NCBI GenBank assembly: GCA_937879875.1
Contig: CALFMN010000244.1
Span: 1-64,000, forward strand
Origin: an uncultured Chloroflexota bacterium
GTDB taxonomy: Bacteria > Chloroflexota > Dehalococcoidia > CAUJGQ01
DNA: 64,000 nucleotides
Direction: 5' to 3'
The notes beneath the pieces were generated by a model that was given only the letters and a program-made list of their open reading frames with translations, ran no database searches and was not told the origin of the DNA. Below are positions 1 to 8,569 of the stretch, piece after piece (position 1 is the stretch's first letter; every line of letters starts with the position of its first letter). A program made the translations under genes and the position numbers.

Positions 1-40
1 CGCTGCTGCGCGGCACGGCGGGCGGCGGGCGGCGTCGTGT

Positions 41-265
41 TCATTGCGCACCGCCGTTCGCGCATGCCGCGGCCACGAGTTCGGCGACGTAGGCGCGGGC
101 AGCGGCCTCGGTGATCAGGAATGTGCCATTGAGGCCGGCCATCCGCAGCGCCGGCAGGCGCCCGGCCAGCAGGTCCTTCCGCACGCGGTGGGGACTAATA
201 CCCGCGCGCTGCGCGACCTCCCAGGCCAGGAGCATGGGGGGCGGAGGAGAAACAACAGCGGCCAC
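41..265 (-). CDS. small helix-turn-helix (excisionase/MerR-like) DNA-binding protein
   Basis: 74-residue protein with one helix-turn-helix: the stretch around residues 13-40 (AWEVAQRAGISPHRVRKDLLAGRLPA) is a typical excisionase/MerR-type winged helix in which the first helix reads the protein's own 'AGIS..RVRK' turn. It probably binds DNA as a small regulator or directionality-type factor; the target is unknown. The start is GTG at 263-265; an ATG at 233-235 (residue 11) is an alternative and would still leave the HTH whole. The GTG start lies inside a perfect 15-bp inverted repeat, which suggests self-regulation. It sits beside a Cys-pair protein and a truncated acyl-CoA dehydrogenase, a setting that looks like a mobile-element remnant, though no integrase is visible. 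Confidence 0.6.
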   Translation of the reverse strand: MAAVVSPPPPMLLAWEVAQRAGISPHRVRKDLLAGRLPALRMAGLNGTFLITEAAARAYVAELVAAACANGGAQ

Positions 266-299
266 GTGCGCACCTCATCGGTGCTGCGCACGTGGCCGC
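258..299. promoter_or_regulatory. 15-bp perfect inverted repeat over the start of the HTH gene
   Basis: Arms 258-272 and 285-299 (gcggccacgtgcgca and its exact reverse complement) are separated by a 12-base loop. The repeat covers the GTG start of the HTH gene. It could be an operator bound by that HTH protein, or a hairpin in its leader RNA. There is no T-run, so a terminator is less likely. Confidence 0.5.
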
Positions 300-395
300 C
301 GGCGGTGGCGGTGGTACGAGCCTGTTCGGCCGCTTATCGGCGGGCTCGCCGTTTTTCCGTTGACCCATCCACTATGGCATCGTGGGACCGCTCCG

Positions 396-911
396 TCAAG
401 GCGCGAAGACGCCCGCCCCGATACAGACAAACGTTCCGCAGTTGAAGCAGGGAATTGGTTCGCTCAGCGCCGTGCGGTGCAGGACGAGGGGATCGATCGG
501 TGCGTACGCAGGCCGGGGCACGTCCAGGCTGCGTGCCGCAATACTCGCCTCACAGGCGTGCGTCATCCCATACGCATGCAGTTCGATCACGGCGCGCTGG
601 CGACCCGGCGCGTGCTGCCGAGACTCGTCCGGGCTGACGTAGAGCCGCCCACGCGCATCGGCGAGTTCCTCAGCGGGCATTTGACCGCGCAGGAGGCGAT
701 ATGGCCGGCGGCGCGGTTGGTCGGGGTCGCGCCGCGACGGCGCCATCCACTTGCCGTCCACCCGGCGATAGCCGGCCCGTAGCAGCACGCGAAGGACTCC
801 ATGCGCCGTGCGGAGCATGGCCACCTCAGTGCTGCGGCGATAGCTGCACTGAGGACAGAAGCCGCGGCCTTTCACCCAGGTGAGCGGGTGCGGCGCGCCA
901 GGAACAGGCAT
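396..911 (-). CDS. hypothetical protein with two Cys pairs (zinc-ribbon-like)
   Basis: 171 residues, not recognised as a known family. It begins near a CPQC pair (residues about 19-22) and ends near a CFNC pair (about 155-158), which together could bind one zinc ion and bring the two ends together. The middle is rich in Arg and Pro and has no membrane segment. The ATG at 909-911 is preceded by a gagagga ribosome site at a good distance, so the gene looks real. It occupies the position where the missing part of the neighbouring AidB-like gene would be expected, so it may have arrived with the event that truncated that gene. Function unknown. Confidence 0.55.
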   Translation of the reverse strand: MPVPGAPHPLTWVKGRGFCPQCSYRRSTEVAMLRTAHGVLRVLLRAGYRRVDGKWMAPSRRDPDQPRRRPYRLLRGQMPAEELADARGRLYVSPDESRQHAPGRQRAVIELHAYGMTHACEASIAARSLDVPRPAYAPIDPLVLHRTALSEPIPCFNCGTFVCIGAGVFAP

Positions 912-948
912 GATGGCGTCCTCTCAATCGGCCGCGGCGGGGGCCGTG

Positions 949-1446
949 TCAAGCGAAAGGCGCAGGGTGATGGAGTCCGATTGGCATATTAATTGGACAG
1001 AAAAGCCCGAACTCGGCCTGGATCAGCACGTACGAGAGCGCGTACTTCATCAGGGGCGGCATGCGGCCCGGCCAGCCGAGCACGCCGTCGCGGTGCGAGA
1101 CCGCGGCCAGCGCGAAGCGCTCAAAGGCGATGCGCTCCATCTCACGGTAGGCCGGATGCTTTTCGATGCGGTCCAGCCGCTGCCCGCGCCGGTCAAACTG
1201 CACGAGCTGCGGCGGGTTCTTGTCGGCGATCATTGCCAGACGGTTCAGTTCGCCGCCGGCGACGGCGCCGGCTTCGCTGAGGATACGCTCGGCATGCGCG
1301 AACTCTTCCGGGGAGAGACAGCGACGCAAGGCACGGCCGAGGTTGAAATCTTCCTCATAGAAGTTGGCGCCGTCCGTGTCAGGCATGGCGCCGTAGCTGG
1401 AAGCCGTCGCCGGCTCAGCCGCCTGCCGATCGTGAATGATCGTCAT
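949..1446 (-). pseudogene. truncated AidB-like acyl-CoA dehydrogenase (N-terminal quarter)
   Basis: 165 residues that match only the N-terminal part of the large AidB-like acyl-CoA dehydrogenases (normally about 550 residues): the stretch ADKNPPQLVQFDRRGQRLD and then HPAYREMERIAFERFALAA are characteristic. The similarity stops at 'EFGLFCPIN' and is followed by about a dozen unrelated residues and a stop. The FAD-binding core and catalytic part are absent from the downstream sequence, which carries an unrelated gene on the same strand. The ATG is at 1444-1446. Most likely an inactivated remnant produced by insertion or deletion near 960; a functional short protein is possible but unlikely. Confidence 0.6.
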
Positions 1447-1607
1447 CGTCCCCGCACCCCCGCAGTGCGCGGATCGTAGCACAGGCGCCGGGCTGGTCCG
1501 GCCTTTCGCGCGGCTGATGCTCACGCTGTCGCAGGCGAAGGGCGCAGCGCATACGATGATTGCGGCACGCAGGTACGGCAGTTCGCGGCGTGGCAAGGAG
1601 TCCGGCA

Positions 1608-2798
1608 ATGGCTGAGAGGGCGGACGTGATCGTGGTCGGGGCGGGGGTCGTCGGCGCCAGCGTCGCCTTTCATCTGGCACGGCTGGGGGTTGGCCGGGTG
1701 ATGGTGTTGGAGCGGCGCTGGGTAGCGTCCGGCAACACGCGCAAGTCCGGCGCGCTCGTGCGCATGCATTACACTGACCCGCACCAGGCGCGGCTGGCAC
1801 TCGCCAGCCTCCCGTACTTTCAGCACTGGGCCGACCTGGTCGGCGGCGACTGCGGCTTTCGCCAGACCGGCTACCTGATGGTCGTGTCGCCGGAAAACGT
1901 CGAGCGGCTGCGCCAGAACGTGGCGATGCTGCGAGGCGTCGGCGTGCATACGCGCCTCGTCTCGCCGGGCGAGATTCGGGAATTGCAGCCGCACGTCTCC
2001 ATCGAAGGCGTGGGGCTCGGCGCCTACGAGCCCGAGTCCGGTTTCGCCGATGGCCGCAAGACGGCCGAGGCCTTCATGCGCCGCGCCGTCGACCTCGGCG
2101 TAGCGTTGCGTGAGGGCGTGGCCGTCACCGGCATTCGTATGGCCGGCGAGCGCGTGATCGGCGTGGAAACCTCGACGGGCGCGGTGGACGCCGATGCCGT
2201 CGTGATGGTGGCAGGGCCATGGTCGGTCGGTCTGCTCAGGGGCGCGGGCGTGGCGCTGCCGATTACACCGCGCCGGGCCGAGCTGGCGTTTGTGCGCCGG
2301 CCCGCATCATTCAGCGACGAGCACATGGTTTTCATGGACAACGCCGCCGGCTGCTACTTCCGGCCGCACGCCGGCATGCTCAGCGCCGTGGGCACGGGAC
2401 GGCGCGACTACGAGATCGTGGCCGACCTCGACAACTACGACGAGCGCAACGCCTCCGGCTTCATCGACGAATCGCTGGCCCGCGTCGCGCGGCGGCTGCC
2501 GGAGATGCGGGAGGCGACCTACGAGACGGGCCACGCCGGCGTCTACGACATGAGCCCCGACGGCAAGGCGATTCTGGACCGGGCGCCTGGCGTGGACGGC
2601 CTCTACATCGCCGCCGGCTTCAGCGGCACGGGCTTCAAGAAGTCGCCCGCGGTGGGCGCTTGCATGGCCGAACTTGTTGCCGAAGGCGCGGCCCGCACCT
2701 GCGACATCACGCCGTTCCGCTTCGCCCGTTTCGCCGAGGGCCAGCCGCTCAGCGGCAACGACTACGCCGAGACAGCGGCGCCGGTGCGACGCTCCTGA
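1608..2798 (+). CDS. FAD-dependent oxidoreductase, DAO family (sarcosine oxidase/glycine oxidase-like)
   Basis: 396 residues. The N-terminus has a Rossmann FAD-binding motif (VIVVGAGVVGASVAFHLA, residues about 7-24) followed by an acidic strand end (MVLERR), and the C-terminus has the 'GLYIAAGFSGTGFKKSPAVG' FAD-closing motif of the DAO superfamily. Members oxidise secondary amines or amino acids such as sarcosine or dimethylglycine; the substrate here is not predictable. ATG at 1608 is chosen because aaggag at 1595-1600 sits seven bases upstream; an earlier in-frame start at 1560 has no such site. The 3' end overlaps the convergent ICMT gene by 37 bases. It lies next to a type III PKS pair, but convergent orientation argues against a common operon. 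Confidence 0.8.
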   Translation: MAERADVIVVGAGVVGASVAFHLARLGVGRVMVLERRWVASGNTRKSGALVRMHYTDPHQARLALASLPYFQHWADLVGGDCGFRQTGYLMVVSPENVERLRQNVAMLRGVGVHTRLVSPGEIRELQPHVSIEGVGLGAYEPESGFADGRKTAEAFMRRAVDLGVALREGVAVTGIRMAGERVIGVETSTGAVDADAVVMVAGPWSVGLLRGAGVALPITPRRAELAFVRRPASFSDEHMVFMDNAAGCYFRPHAGMLSAVGTGRRDYEIVADLDNYDERNASGFIDESLARVARRLPEMREATYETGHAGVYDMSPDGKAILDRAPGVDGLYIAAGFSGTGFKKSPAVGACMAELVAEGAARTCDITPFRFARFAEGQPLSGNDYAETAAPVRRS

Positions 2799-3385
2799 CC
2801 CGCTTCGCGGCGGGCGAATGTGCGCGGCACAAAGCGCGGCTTGTCGCCCATGCGCTCGACGTAGCCCGGCACCCGCGCCAGCAGCCGCTCTTCGGCGCGA
2901 ATCCGCTGCGCCAGCACCAGCGCATTGGCCACGCTCAGCAGCGCCGCCGAAAGCGGCGCTGAGCCTGCCAGCGGCAGTGCGGCCATTTCGGCCGCGACGG
3001 CGACATAGTTCGGATGCCGGATCAGGTGGTACGGCCCCGAATCGACCACCGCGAGACCGGCCGGCACTGTGGCGCGCGCGTTCCAGCCGGCGCCGAGCGA
3101 GCGGATCGCCCACAGGCGCAGCGCCGTTGCCGCCGCGAGCAACGCCAACGCCGGCAGGACGATCCCAGACCGTCCGCGCGAGGGGCGCAGCCGGCGCTCT
3201 GCGAGCGGCGCGACGATCAAGGCGACGTGCAGCACCACCATGATCGGGAAGGTTCGCCGGCCTGCCGTGCCCAGAGCCGTACCTGAGCGACGCAGGTTTC
3301 GGCGTGAGATGAGCAGCTCGGCGACGCGCTGTGCCGCGCAGAACAGCGCCAGACAGGGATAGAGTCGAGTCCGGCGCCGCCGCAT
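2762..3385 (-). CDS. ICMT-like (isoprenylcysteine carboxyl methyltransferase family) membrane methyltransferase
   Basis: 207 residues with several hydrophobic segments and the family's signature SAM-binding C-terminal motif: SGPYHLIRHPNYVAV at about residues 116-130, followed by a hydrophobic helix and 'RIRAEERLLARVPGY' with the conserved Glu pair. Its ATG at 3383-3385 overlaps the stop codon of the type III PKS gene as TGATG, so the two are translationally coupled. In the Bacillus bpsA-bpsB and Streptomyces srsA-srsB systems an ICMT-like protein beside a type III PKS methylates the alkylpyrone or alkylresorcinol product; the same role is inferred here. A longer upstream reading frame exists but it only shadows the PKS gene. 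Confidence 0.8.
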   Translation of the reverse strand: MRRRRTRLYPCLALFCAAQRVAELLISRRNLRRSGTALGTAGRRTFPIMVVLHVALIVAPLAERRLRPSRGRSGIVLPALALLAAATALRLWAIRSLGAGWNARATVPAGLAVVDSGPYHLIRHPNYVAVAAEMAALPLAGSAPLSAALLSVANALVLAQRIRAEERLLARVPGYVERMGDKPRFVPRTFARREAGQERRTGAAVSA

Positions 3386-4434
3386 CAGGCGTGAAACCGC
3401 AACAGCGCCAGCTCGAGCGAGAGGCCGGGGCCGAAGCCGACCAGCAGCCCGAAGGCGCCATCCGGCGGCGCAACGCAGCGCCGGATGTAGTCCAGGATAA
3501 AGAGCACCGAGGCCGAGGATTGGTTGCCGAAGCGCTCCAGCACATGCCACGACGGCGCGGTCAGACCCTCGACGCCGAGCGCGGCATCCACCGCCCGCAG
3601 GATCTTCGGCCCGCCGGGGTGGATGCAGGCAAAGCCCAGGTCGCGCGGCGCCAGGCCGTGGGAGCCGAGCAACTGCGCCGCTGCGTCCGCGAAGGGCGCG
3701 GCCAGCAGTGTCGCGACGTCCTTGCTCAGCACGACGTAGAAGCCGCCCTCGCGCAGCTCGAAGCCCATCTCGGCGAGCGTGCCGGGCACAATGCGGCTCA
3801 GCGTATCGACGATTTCGAACCCCGGCCCTCGCCCGGCGCACAGCACTGCCGCGGCAGCGCCATCCGCGAAGACGAGCGTCGAGACGAGGTTATCCATCGA
3901 GGCGTCGGCGGGCTGAAACGTGAGCGAGGGGAACTCGGCCGCCACGACAAGCGCCGTCTCCCGGCCGCTTCGGTGCAGCAGATCGTCGGCTCGCGCCAAC
4001 GCCGCCGCACCGGCAAGGCAGCCCAGTTCGGTGATCGGCAGGCGGCATACATCCGGTCGCAGGCCGAGCCGCGCAACGAGCCGCGCGTCGAGCGACGGCA
4101 GCAGATAGCCCGTACACGAGACGCTGACGATCAGATCGATCTCTGCCGGCGCGACTTCAGAGCCTGCGAGCGCCGCGCGGGCGGCGCGTTCGCCCAGCTC
4201 CTCAGCAGCGGCGGCGTACTCGCGGTTGCGCTCGCCCAGTGGCCGAGAGGCGAGCACGTGCTCTACCGGCGCCGCGATGTAGCGCTCGCGTACACCGCAG
4301 TGTGCGGCCATCCGCGCCACCAGCCGCGGGTCGGCGCCGCTCGCGGCGAAGGCGCCCGTCGCGGCAGCCTGAAATGCATCCGCGTCGAGGCGATGTGGCG
4401 GCACAGCGGTGCCGAGAGCCACGATGCGCGCCAT
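3385..4434 (-). CDS. type III polyketide synthase (chalcone synthase-like)
   Basis: 349 residues, the usual size for a bacterial type III PKS. The Cys-His-Asn triad is intact: Cys139 in ELGCLAG, His272 in CIHPGGPKIL, Asn304 in RFGNQSSASV; the C-terminal GFGPGLS loop is also present. The enzyme extends a (fatty) acyl-CoA starter with malonyl-CoA and cyclises the product to pyrones or resorcinols. The ATG at 4432-4434 has ggaggt just upstream. The stop overlaps the start of the ICMT-like methyltransferase, so a methylated alkylpyrone or phenolic lipid is the likely product. Chain length and cyclisation mode cannot be read from sequence alone. Confidence 0.9.
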   Translation of the reverse strand: MARIVALGTAVPPHRLDADAFQAAATGAFAASGADPRLVARMAAHCGVRERYIAAPVEHVLASRPLGERNREYAAAAEELGERAARAALAGSEVAPAEIDLIVSVSCTGYLLPSLDARLVARLGLRPDVCRLPITELGCLAGAAALARADDLLHRSGRETALVVAAEFPSLTFQPADASMDNLVSTLVFADGAAAAVLCAGRGPGFEIVDTLSRIVPGTLAEMGFELREGGFYVVLSKDVATLLAAPFADAAAQLLGSHGLAPRDLGFACIHPGGPKILRAVDAALGVEGLTAPSWHVLERFGNQSSASVLFILDYIRRCVAPPDGAFGLLVGFGPGLSLELALLRFHA

Positions 4435-4627
4435 TTGCACCTCCGCCCGACGCAGGACAGCGAGGCGAAATCGTCGCCGGCGGCGGCGGGAGCAGCGGCG
4501 ACTGCGATCACGGTAGCACAGGGCGCGGCCTCCGCTCGTACGACAGCTCACGGCTTGACCGGAACGCGAGCGATCGGCTTACAGTTGAGCGAAGCCCGCG
4601 GCCAATCGATCAGCGCCGGATAGATAC

Positions 4628-4771
4628 ATGACCAGCAGCAACGTGATCTACGCCATCATCGGCACATGCCTCGCCGTGCTGATCACGGCCGGCTTGCTCG
4701 CCTTGCAGCCGCCGAGCGGCGATCCGACCATCCAGCCCGAGGGCGAGCCGGACCCGGGCAAGCACGCATGA
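4628..4771 (+). CDS. small single-pass membrane protein
   Basis: 47 residues. An N-terminal hydrophobic helix (VIYAIIGTCLAVLITAGLLA, residues 6-25) is followed by a short Pro/Asp/Glu-rich tail ending in KHA. The frame is clean from ATG to TGA. No strong ribosome site is seen, so reality is moderately supported. It stands between the divergent PKS gene and the thiolase gene. Function unknown. Confidence 0.45.
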   Translation: MTSSNVIYAIIGTCLAVLITAGLLALQPPSGDPTIQPEGEPDPGKHA

Positions 4772-4863
4772 CCCGCTTGTCCGGCGCCGCATCGCTGCTG
4801 CACAATCGAGTAGTCACCACAAATTTTGCACCCGGCCGCAAAGGCGGGGAGGATCAAAACACC

Positions 4864-6024
4864 ATGTCAGACGTTGTCATCGTGGGCGCGGTTCGCACGG
4901 GAATGGGCAAACGCAACGGCAGCCTCAGCGGCGTGCATCCGGTAACGCTCGGCTCGATCGTGCTGAGTGAAGTCGTGGAGCGTGGCGGCATCAAGAAGGA
5001 GCAGGTCGAGTACATCGTTTTTGGCTGCGTCTCGCAGGTGGGCGAGCAGGGCGTGAACGTCGGCCGCAACGCGATGCTGGCCGCCGGCTTCCCCTACACG
5101 ATCCCCGCCACGTCGGTCGACCTGCAGTGCGGCTCCAGCCAGCAGGCGCTGCACTTCGCCGCGAATCTGATCACGAGCGGCGTCTGCGACGTCGCCATCG
5201 CCGGCGGCGTCGAGAGCATGAGCCGCGTGCCGATGGGCAGCTCCATCGTCAGCATGCCCGGCCAGCAGCCGTTCACGCCGGAGATTCTTGAGCAGTACGA
5301 GCTGACCAGCCAGGGCATCTCGGCGGAGAAGATCGCGAAGCAATGGCACATCAGCCGCGAGGATTGCGACCGCTTCGGCGCCCGCAGCCAGCAGCGCGCC
5401 GCCATCGCCCGCGCCGAGGGCAAGTTCGCCGCCGAGATCGTGCCTGTGCCGATCAACCGCGAGGGCAGCCCGGCGGAGTTCGCGGACGACGAAGGCATCC
5501 GCCCCGGCACCACGCCGGAGACGCTGGCCACCCTGAAGCCGTCGTTCGCGGAGGATGGCACGCTGCACGCCGGCAACTCCAGCCAGATCACGGACGGCGC
5601 CGCGGCGGTGCTGCTGATGTCCGCCGCGAAGGCGAAGGAGCTGGGCGTGAAGCCGCGGGCGCGCATCGTCGCGCAGACGGTCGTCGGCTCCGACCCCGAG
5701 CTGATGCTCACCGGCCCGATCGGCGCGACAGAAGACGTGCTGCGTCGCGCCGGCCTCAAGCTCGACCAGATCGACCGCGTCGAGATCAACGAGGCGTTCG
5801 CGCCGGTCGTGCTTGCCTGGGAGAAAGAGCTGCACCCGGACATGGAGAAGGTCAACGTCAACGGCGGCGCCATCGCGCTGGGCCACCCGCTCGGCTGCAC
5901 CGGCGCCCGGCTGATGACCTCGCTGCTGTATGAGCTGGAGCGCAGCGGTACACGCTACGGCCTGCAGACAATGTGCTGCGGCGGCGGCCTCGGCACCGGC
6001 ACGATCATCGAGCGGCTCGACTGA
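4864..6024 (+). CDS. thiolase (acetyl-CoA C-acyltransferase)
   Basis: 386 residues, typical for degradative or biosynthetic thiolases. Active-site residues are present: the acyl-accepting Cys89 in DLQCGSSQQAL, His341 in GHPLGCTGARL, and Cys371 in MCCGGGLG. It cleaves 3-ketoacyl-CoA with CoA, or condenses two acyl-CoAs. ATG 4864 is chosen because a ggggagg site lies at 4846-4852 and because the protein then begins with the family's 'VVIVGAVRTGMGKRNGSL' strand. Other acyl-CoA genes in the window (CoA-transferase, dehydrogenase, enoyl-CoA hydratase) would supply a beta-oxidation route, though they are not in the same operon. A strong hairpin follows the stop codon. Confidence 0.92.
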   Translation: MSDVVIVGAVRTGMGKRNGSLSGVHPVTLGSIVLSEVVERGGIKKEQVEYIVFGCVSQVGEQGVNVGRNAMLAAGFPYTIPATSVDLQCGSSQQALHFAANLITSGVCDVAIAGGVESMSRVPMGSSIVSMPGQQPFTPEILEQYELTSQGISAEKIAKQWHISREDCDRFGARSQQRAAIARAEGKFAAEIVPVPINREGSPAEFADDEGIRPGTTPETLATLKPSFAEDGTLHAGNSSQITDGAAAVLLMSAAKAKELGVKPRARIVAQTVVGSDPELMLTGPIGATEDVLRRAGLKLDQIDRVEINEAFAPVVLAWEKELHPDMEKVNVNGGAIALGHPLGCTGARLMTSLLYELERSGTRYGLQTMCCGGGLGTGTIIERLD

Positions 6025-6052
6025 TTCGGGGCACTCTGCTAACCACGGCTTG

Positions 6053-6081
6053 ACGGAGGCGGCGCAATGCGCCGCCTCCGT
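6053..6081 (+). terminator. hairpin terminator after the thiolase gene
   Basis: A perfect 13-bp stem (acggaggcggcgc, 6053-6065) with a 3-base loop pairs with 6069-6081. It is followed by ttgcgtttg, a weak T-rich tail. It lies 29 bases after the thiolase stop and before the convergent AhpD-like gene, so it may serve both strands. Confidence 0.7.
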
Positions 6082-6175
6082 TGCGTTTGCCGCCTACGCT
6101 GGAGCCACCGTGGCGACGGAATGAACAGGGCTACTGGATGTCAGTGCCCTGGAGGAAGGCTGAGGCAGGCGCGCA

Positions 6176-6634
6176 TCAGTTGGCCCACTCCGCAGCCACT
6201 TGCCTGGTGGTGACGTTGAGGCGGTTGAAGACGTTGGTTGTGGCGATCCAGAGGATCAAGGCCGCGAGCCCCGGCTCGTCGTAGTGCCGGGCGGCCTCGG
6301 CCCAGATCTCGTCCGGTACCGGGTCCGTCCGATCGCTGAGCCGTGTGACGGCCTCGCTGAGCGCCAGCGCGGCGCGTTCGGCATCGTTGAAGCAGGACGC
6401 CTCCCGCCAGGCCGCCACGGCGACGAGGCGCGCGTCCGACTCGCCCGCATTCTGGAGCTCGCAAGTGCCCCCGTCGACGCAGAGGGTGCAGCCGTTGATC
6501 TGGCTGGCGCGCAGGTGGACAAGGCCGAGCGTCGTCGCCGGTACGCCACCCGTCTGCGTGGCCGCAAGCAGATCCTGAATGGCCTGCATGGCGCCGGGAA
6601 GGACCATCGCCGGGTTTTTCATCCGTGCTTGCAT
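6176..6634 (-). CDS. carboxymuconolactone decarboxylase/AhpD-family protein lacking the usual His
   Basis: 152 residues with the CMD/AhpD fold pattern: a CxxC pair at Cys49 and Cys52 (INGCTLCVD), then a helical segment AAWREASCFNDAERAALALSEA. Family members are alkylhydroperoxidase-like, using CxxC plus a His three residues on (CxxCxxxH). Here that position, residue 56, is Gly, so the proton-relay His is missing, while an extra Cys sits at 58. The redox pair remains, so a thiol-disulfide role is possible but classical peroxidase activity is doubtful. ATG at 6632-6634. It is a single gene facing the thiolase. Confidence 0.8.
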   Translation of the reverse strand: MQARMKNPAMVLPGAMQAIQDLLAATQTGGVPATTLGLVHLRASQINGCTLCVDGGTCELQNAGESDARLVAVAAWREASCFNDAERAALALSEAVTRLSDRTDPVPDEIWAEAARHYDEPGLAALILWIATTNVFNRLNVTTRQVAAEWAN

Positions 6635-7111
6635 GAGTACGCTCCTCAGGGGGTCTTCAAGGGTGTATTCGGAACCGGGATGCTGAACATCCAGCCGTTC
6701 TCCTCTCCCTGTCGCCTCGGCTGGATTCCGTCCGACACTGATCTGACGGATCGCAGCGCCGGAATGTGACCGATGGCCGACGACGACTGACTGGCAGCGC
6801 GAATCAAGGTCCACCGCAGCCATCCGCGGGCGGTGGCCTGCCAATAAGCGGCGCTCGGGGAGAGGACCGCAGGAGTCATCCTGACTTCGGCCGGACGGCG
6901 GTCTGCGGCGACGGTGGTCACGGTCGCGCGAGGAAGCCGTCGAACATGACAGCTTCACAGCGCCCGCGCACCTGCGGTCCTCCACGCCCGCAGCGCCGGC
7001 CCGCGTTACGGGCCGAGTCAGCGCCGAGAGTCCCAGGCCCGATCGTGCGCCGCTGCGAACCTGCGTAGAATTGAGCGCGGCCGCCGCACGGCCTCGCTCA
7101 AGGAGGACGCT
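6635..7111. other. intergenic region between AhpD-like gene and amidase
   Basis: About 480 bases between two divergent genes. Open frames here are short and show no family features, and no clear repeat or RNA structure is seen. It should hold both promoters; only the amidase ribosome site (aaggagg near 7100-7106) is evident. Confidence 0.4.
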
Positions 7112-8563
7112 ATGACCGCAGGGCAGCAGGACTCTCGCACGGAGCTCTGCTATCTGGGCGCCGCTGAACTGGCCGCGGCGATCCGCTCGCGCCAGCTCTC
7201 GCCCGTCGAGATCGTGGATGCGCTGCTGGAACGGATCCAGCGCATCGAGCCGAAGCTGAACGCCTTCACGATCGTGCGCGCCGATGAGGCGCGGGCGGCA
7301 GCCAGAAAGGCCGAGGCCGCCGTGCTGCGCGGCGACGCGCTGGGCCCGCTCCACGGCGTGCCATTCACGCTGAAGGACCTGACATATACTGCCGGAGTGA
7401 AGACGATGCGCGGCTCGCGCGCCTTCGCGGAGTTCGTGCCGGAGCAGAACGCCGTGGTCGCGGAACGCTTGCTCGGCGCCGGCGGCATCTTCCTCGGCAA
7501 GACGACCACGCCTGAGTTGGGCAACAAGGGCGTGACCGAGAGCCCGCTGTCGGGCGCCACCAACAACCCGTGGAAGCTGACGCACACCTGCGGCGGCTCC
7601 AGCGGCGGCGCGGCGGCAGCCGTGGCGGCGGGCCTCTGCCCGATCGCGGACGGCAGCGACGGCGCCGGCTCGATCCGCATTCCGGCCAGCCTTTGCGGTG
7701 TGGTTGGATTCAAGCCTTCCTATGGCCGCGTGCCAGTCTATCCCATGTCAGGCGGGTTCTCGCCGCTCACGCACAACGGCCCGATCGCCCGCAGCGTGGC
7801 CGACGCGGCGCTGATGCTGAACACGATCGCCGGCCCGAGCAACCACGACGCATACTCGATCGACGAGGCCGGTGTCGATTACGTCGAGCAACTGCGTGAT
7901 GCCTCCGTGCGGGGCCTGCGCGTCGCCTTCAGCCGTGACCTCGGCCTCGGCCCGCTCGATCCGCGCGTGCGTGAGCCCTTCGAACAGGCGGCGCGGCTGT
8001 TCGCGGACGCCCTCGGCGCCCAGGTGGAAGAGGCCGCGCCCGATCTCGCGGGCGCCGAAGCGATCTGCATGACGATCTGGCGTGTGCAGATGGGCTATAC
8101 CGCAAAGACGCAGATCCTGACCCGGGTGGGCCGCGACGAGGTCGATCCGTCGCTGCTCGCCTTCCGGGACGCGGCCGAAGACCTCGGTCCGTACGACTAC
8201 TACGAGGCACTCGTGATTCGGCGCGGCGAGCTGTACCAGCGGGCGATGGCGTTCTTCGAGCGCTTCGATCTTCTGATCACGCCGACGCTGCTGACCCCGG
8301 CCTTCCCGCACCCCGGCAGCGCGCCCGGCCCGAGCACGATCGCTGGCCGGCCGATCAACCCCTTCCTCGGCTGGCTGCTGACCTATCCGTTCAACCTCAC
8401 GGGCCAGCCGGCGATCACGGTGCCCTGCGGCTACACCGACGACGGCCTGCCGATCGGCCTGCAGATCGTCGGCCGCCGCCACGACGACGCGGGCGTGCTC
8501 CGCGCCGCCGCCGCATTCGAGCAGGCGGCGCCGTGGCACGGCCGCCGGCCGGCGCTGGACTGA
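7112..8563 (+). CDS. amidase-signature enzyme (GatA/AtzF-type family)
   Basis: 483 residues, the usual length of amidase-signature hydrolases. The Ser-cisSer-Lys triad is intact: Lys88 in TLKDLT, Ser163 in GGSSGG and Ser187 in AGSIRIPAS, with the Ser-Ser spacing of 24 seen in the family. The enzyme hydrolyses a carboxamide; the substrate is not predictable. It is not likely to be the tRNA amidotransferase subunit GatA, because gatC and gatB are not adjacent and the C-terminal half (TAKTQILTRVGRDEVDP..) fits the broad aryl/short-chain amidase group. The start ATG has aaggagg five bases upstream. An imperfect hairpin follows the stop. Confidence 0.88.
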   Translation: MTAGQQDSRTELCYLGAAELAAAIRSRQLSPVEIVDALLERIQRIEPKLNAFTIVRADEARAAARKAEAAVLRGDALGPLHGVPFTLKDLTYTAGVKTMRGSRAFAEFVPEQNAVVAERLLGAGGIFLGKTTTPELGNKGVTESPLSGATNNPWKLTHTCGGSSGGAAAAVAAGLCPIADGSDGAGSIRIPASLCGVVGFKPSYGRVPVYPMSGGFSPLTHNGPIARSVADAALMLNTIAGPSNHDAYSIDEAGVDYVEQLRDASVRGLRVAFSRDLGLGPLDPRVREPFEQAARLFADALGAQVEEAAPDLAGAEAICMTIWRVQMGYTAKTQILTRVGRDEVDPSLLAFRDAAEDLGPYDYYEALVIRRGELYQRAMAFFERFDLLITPTLLTPAFPHPGSAPGPSTIAGRPINPFLGWLLTYPFNLTGQPAITVPCGYTDDGLPIGLQIVGRRHDDAGVLRAAAAFEQAAPWHGRRPALD

Positions 8564-8569
8564 GCCGCT

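Noticed and set aside
6646..6921. 91-codon minus-strand frame upstream of the AhpD-like gene
   Set aside because: No family features, composition unlike protein, no ribosome site; treated as intergenic.
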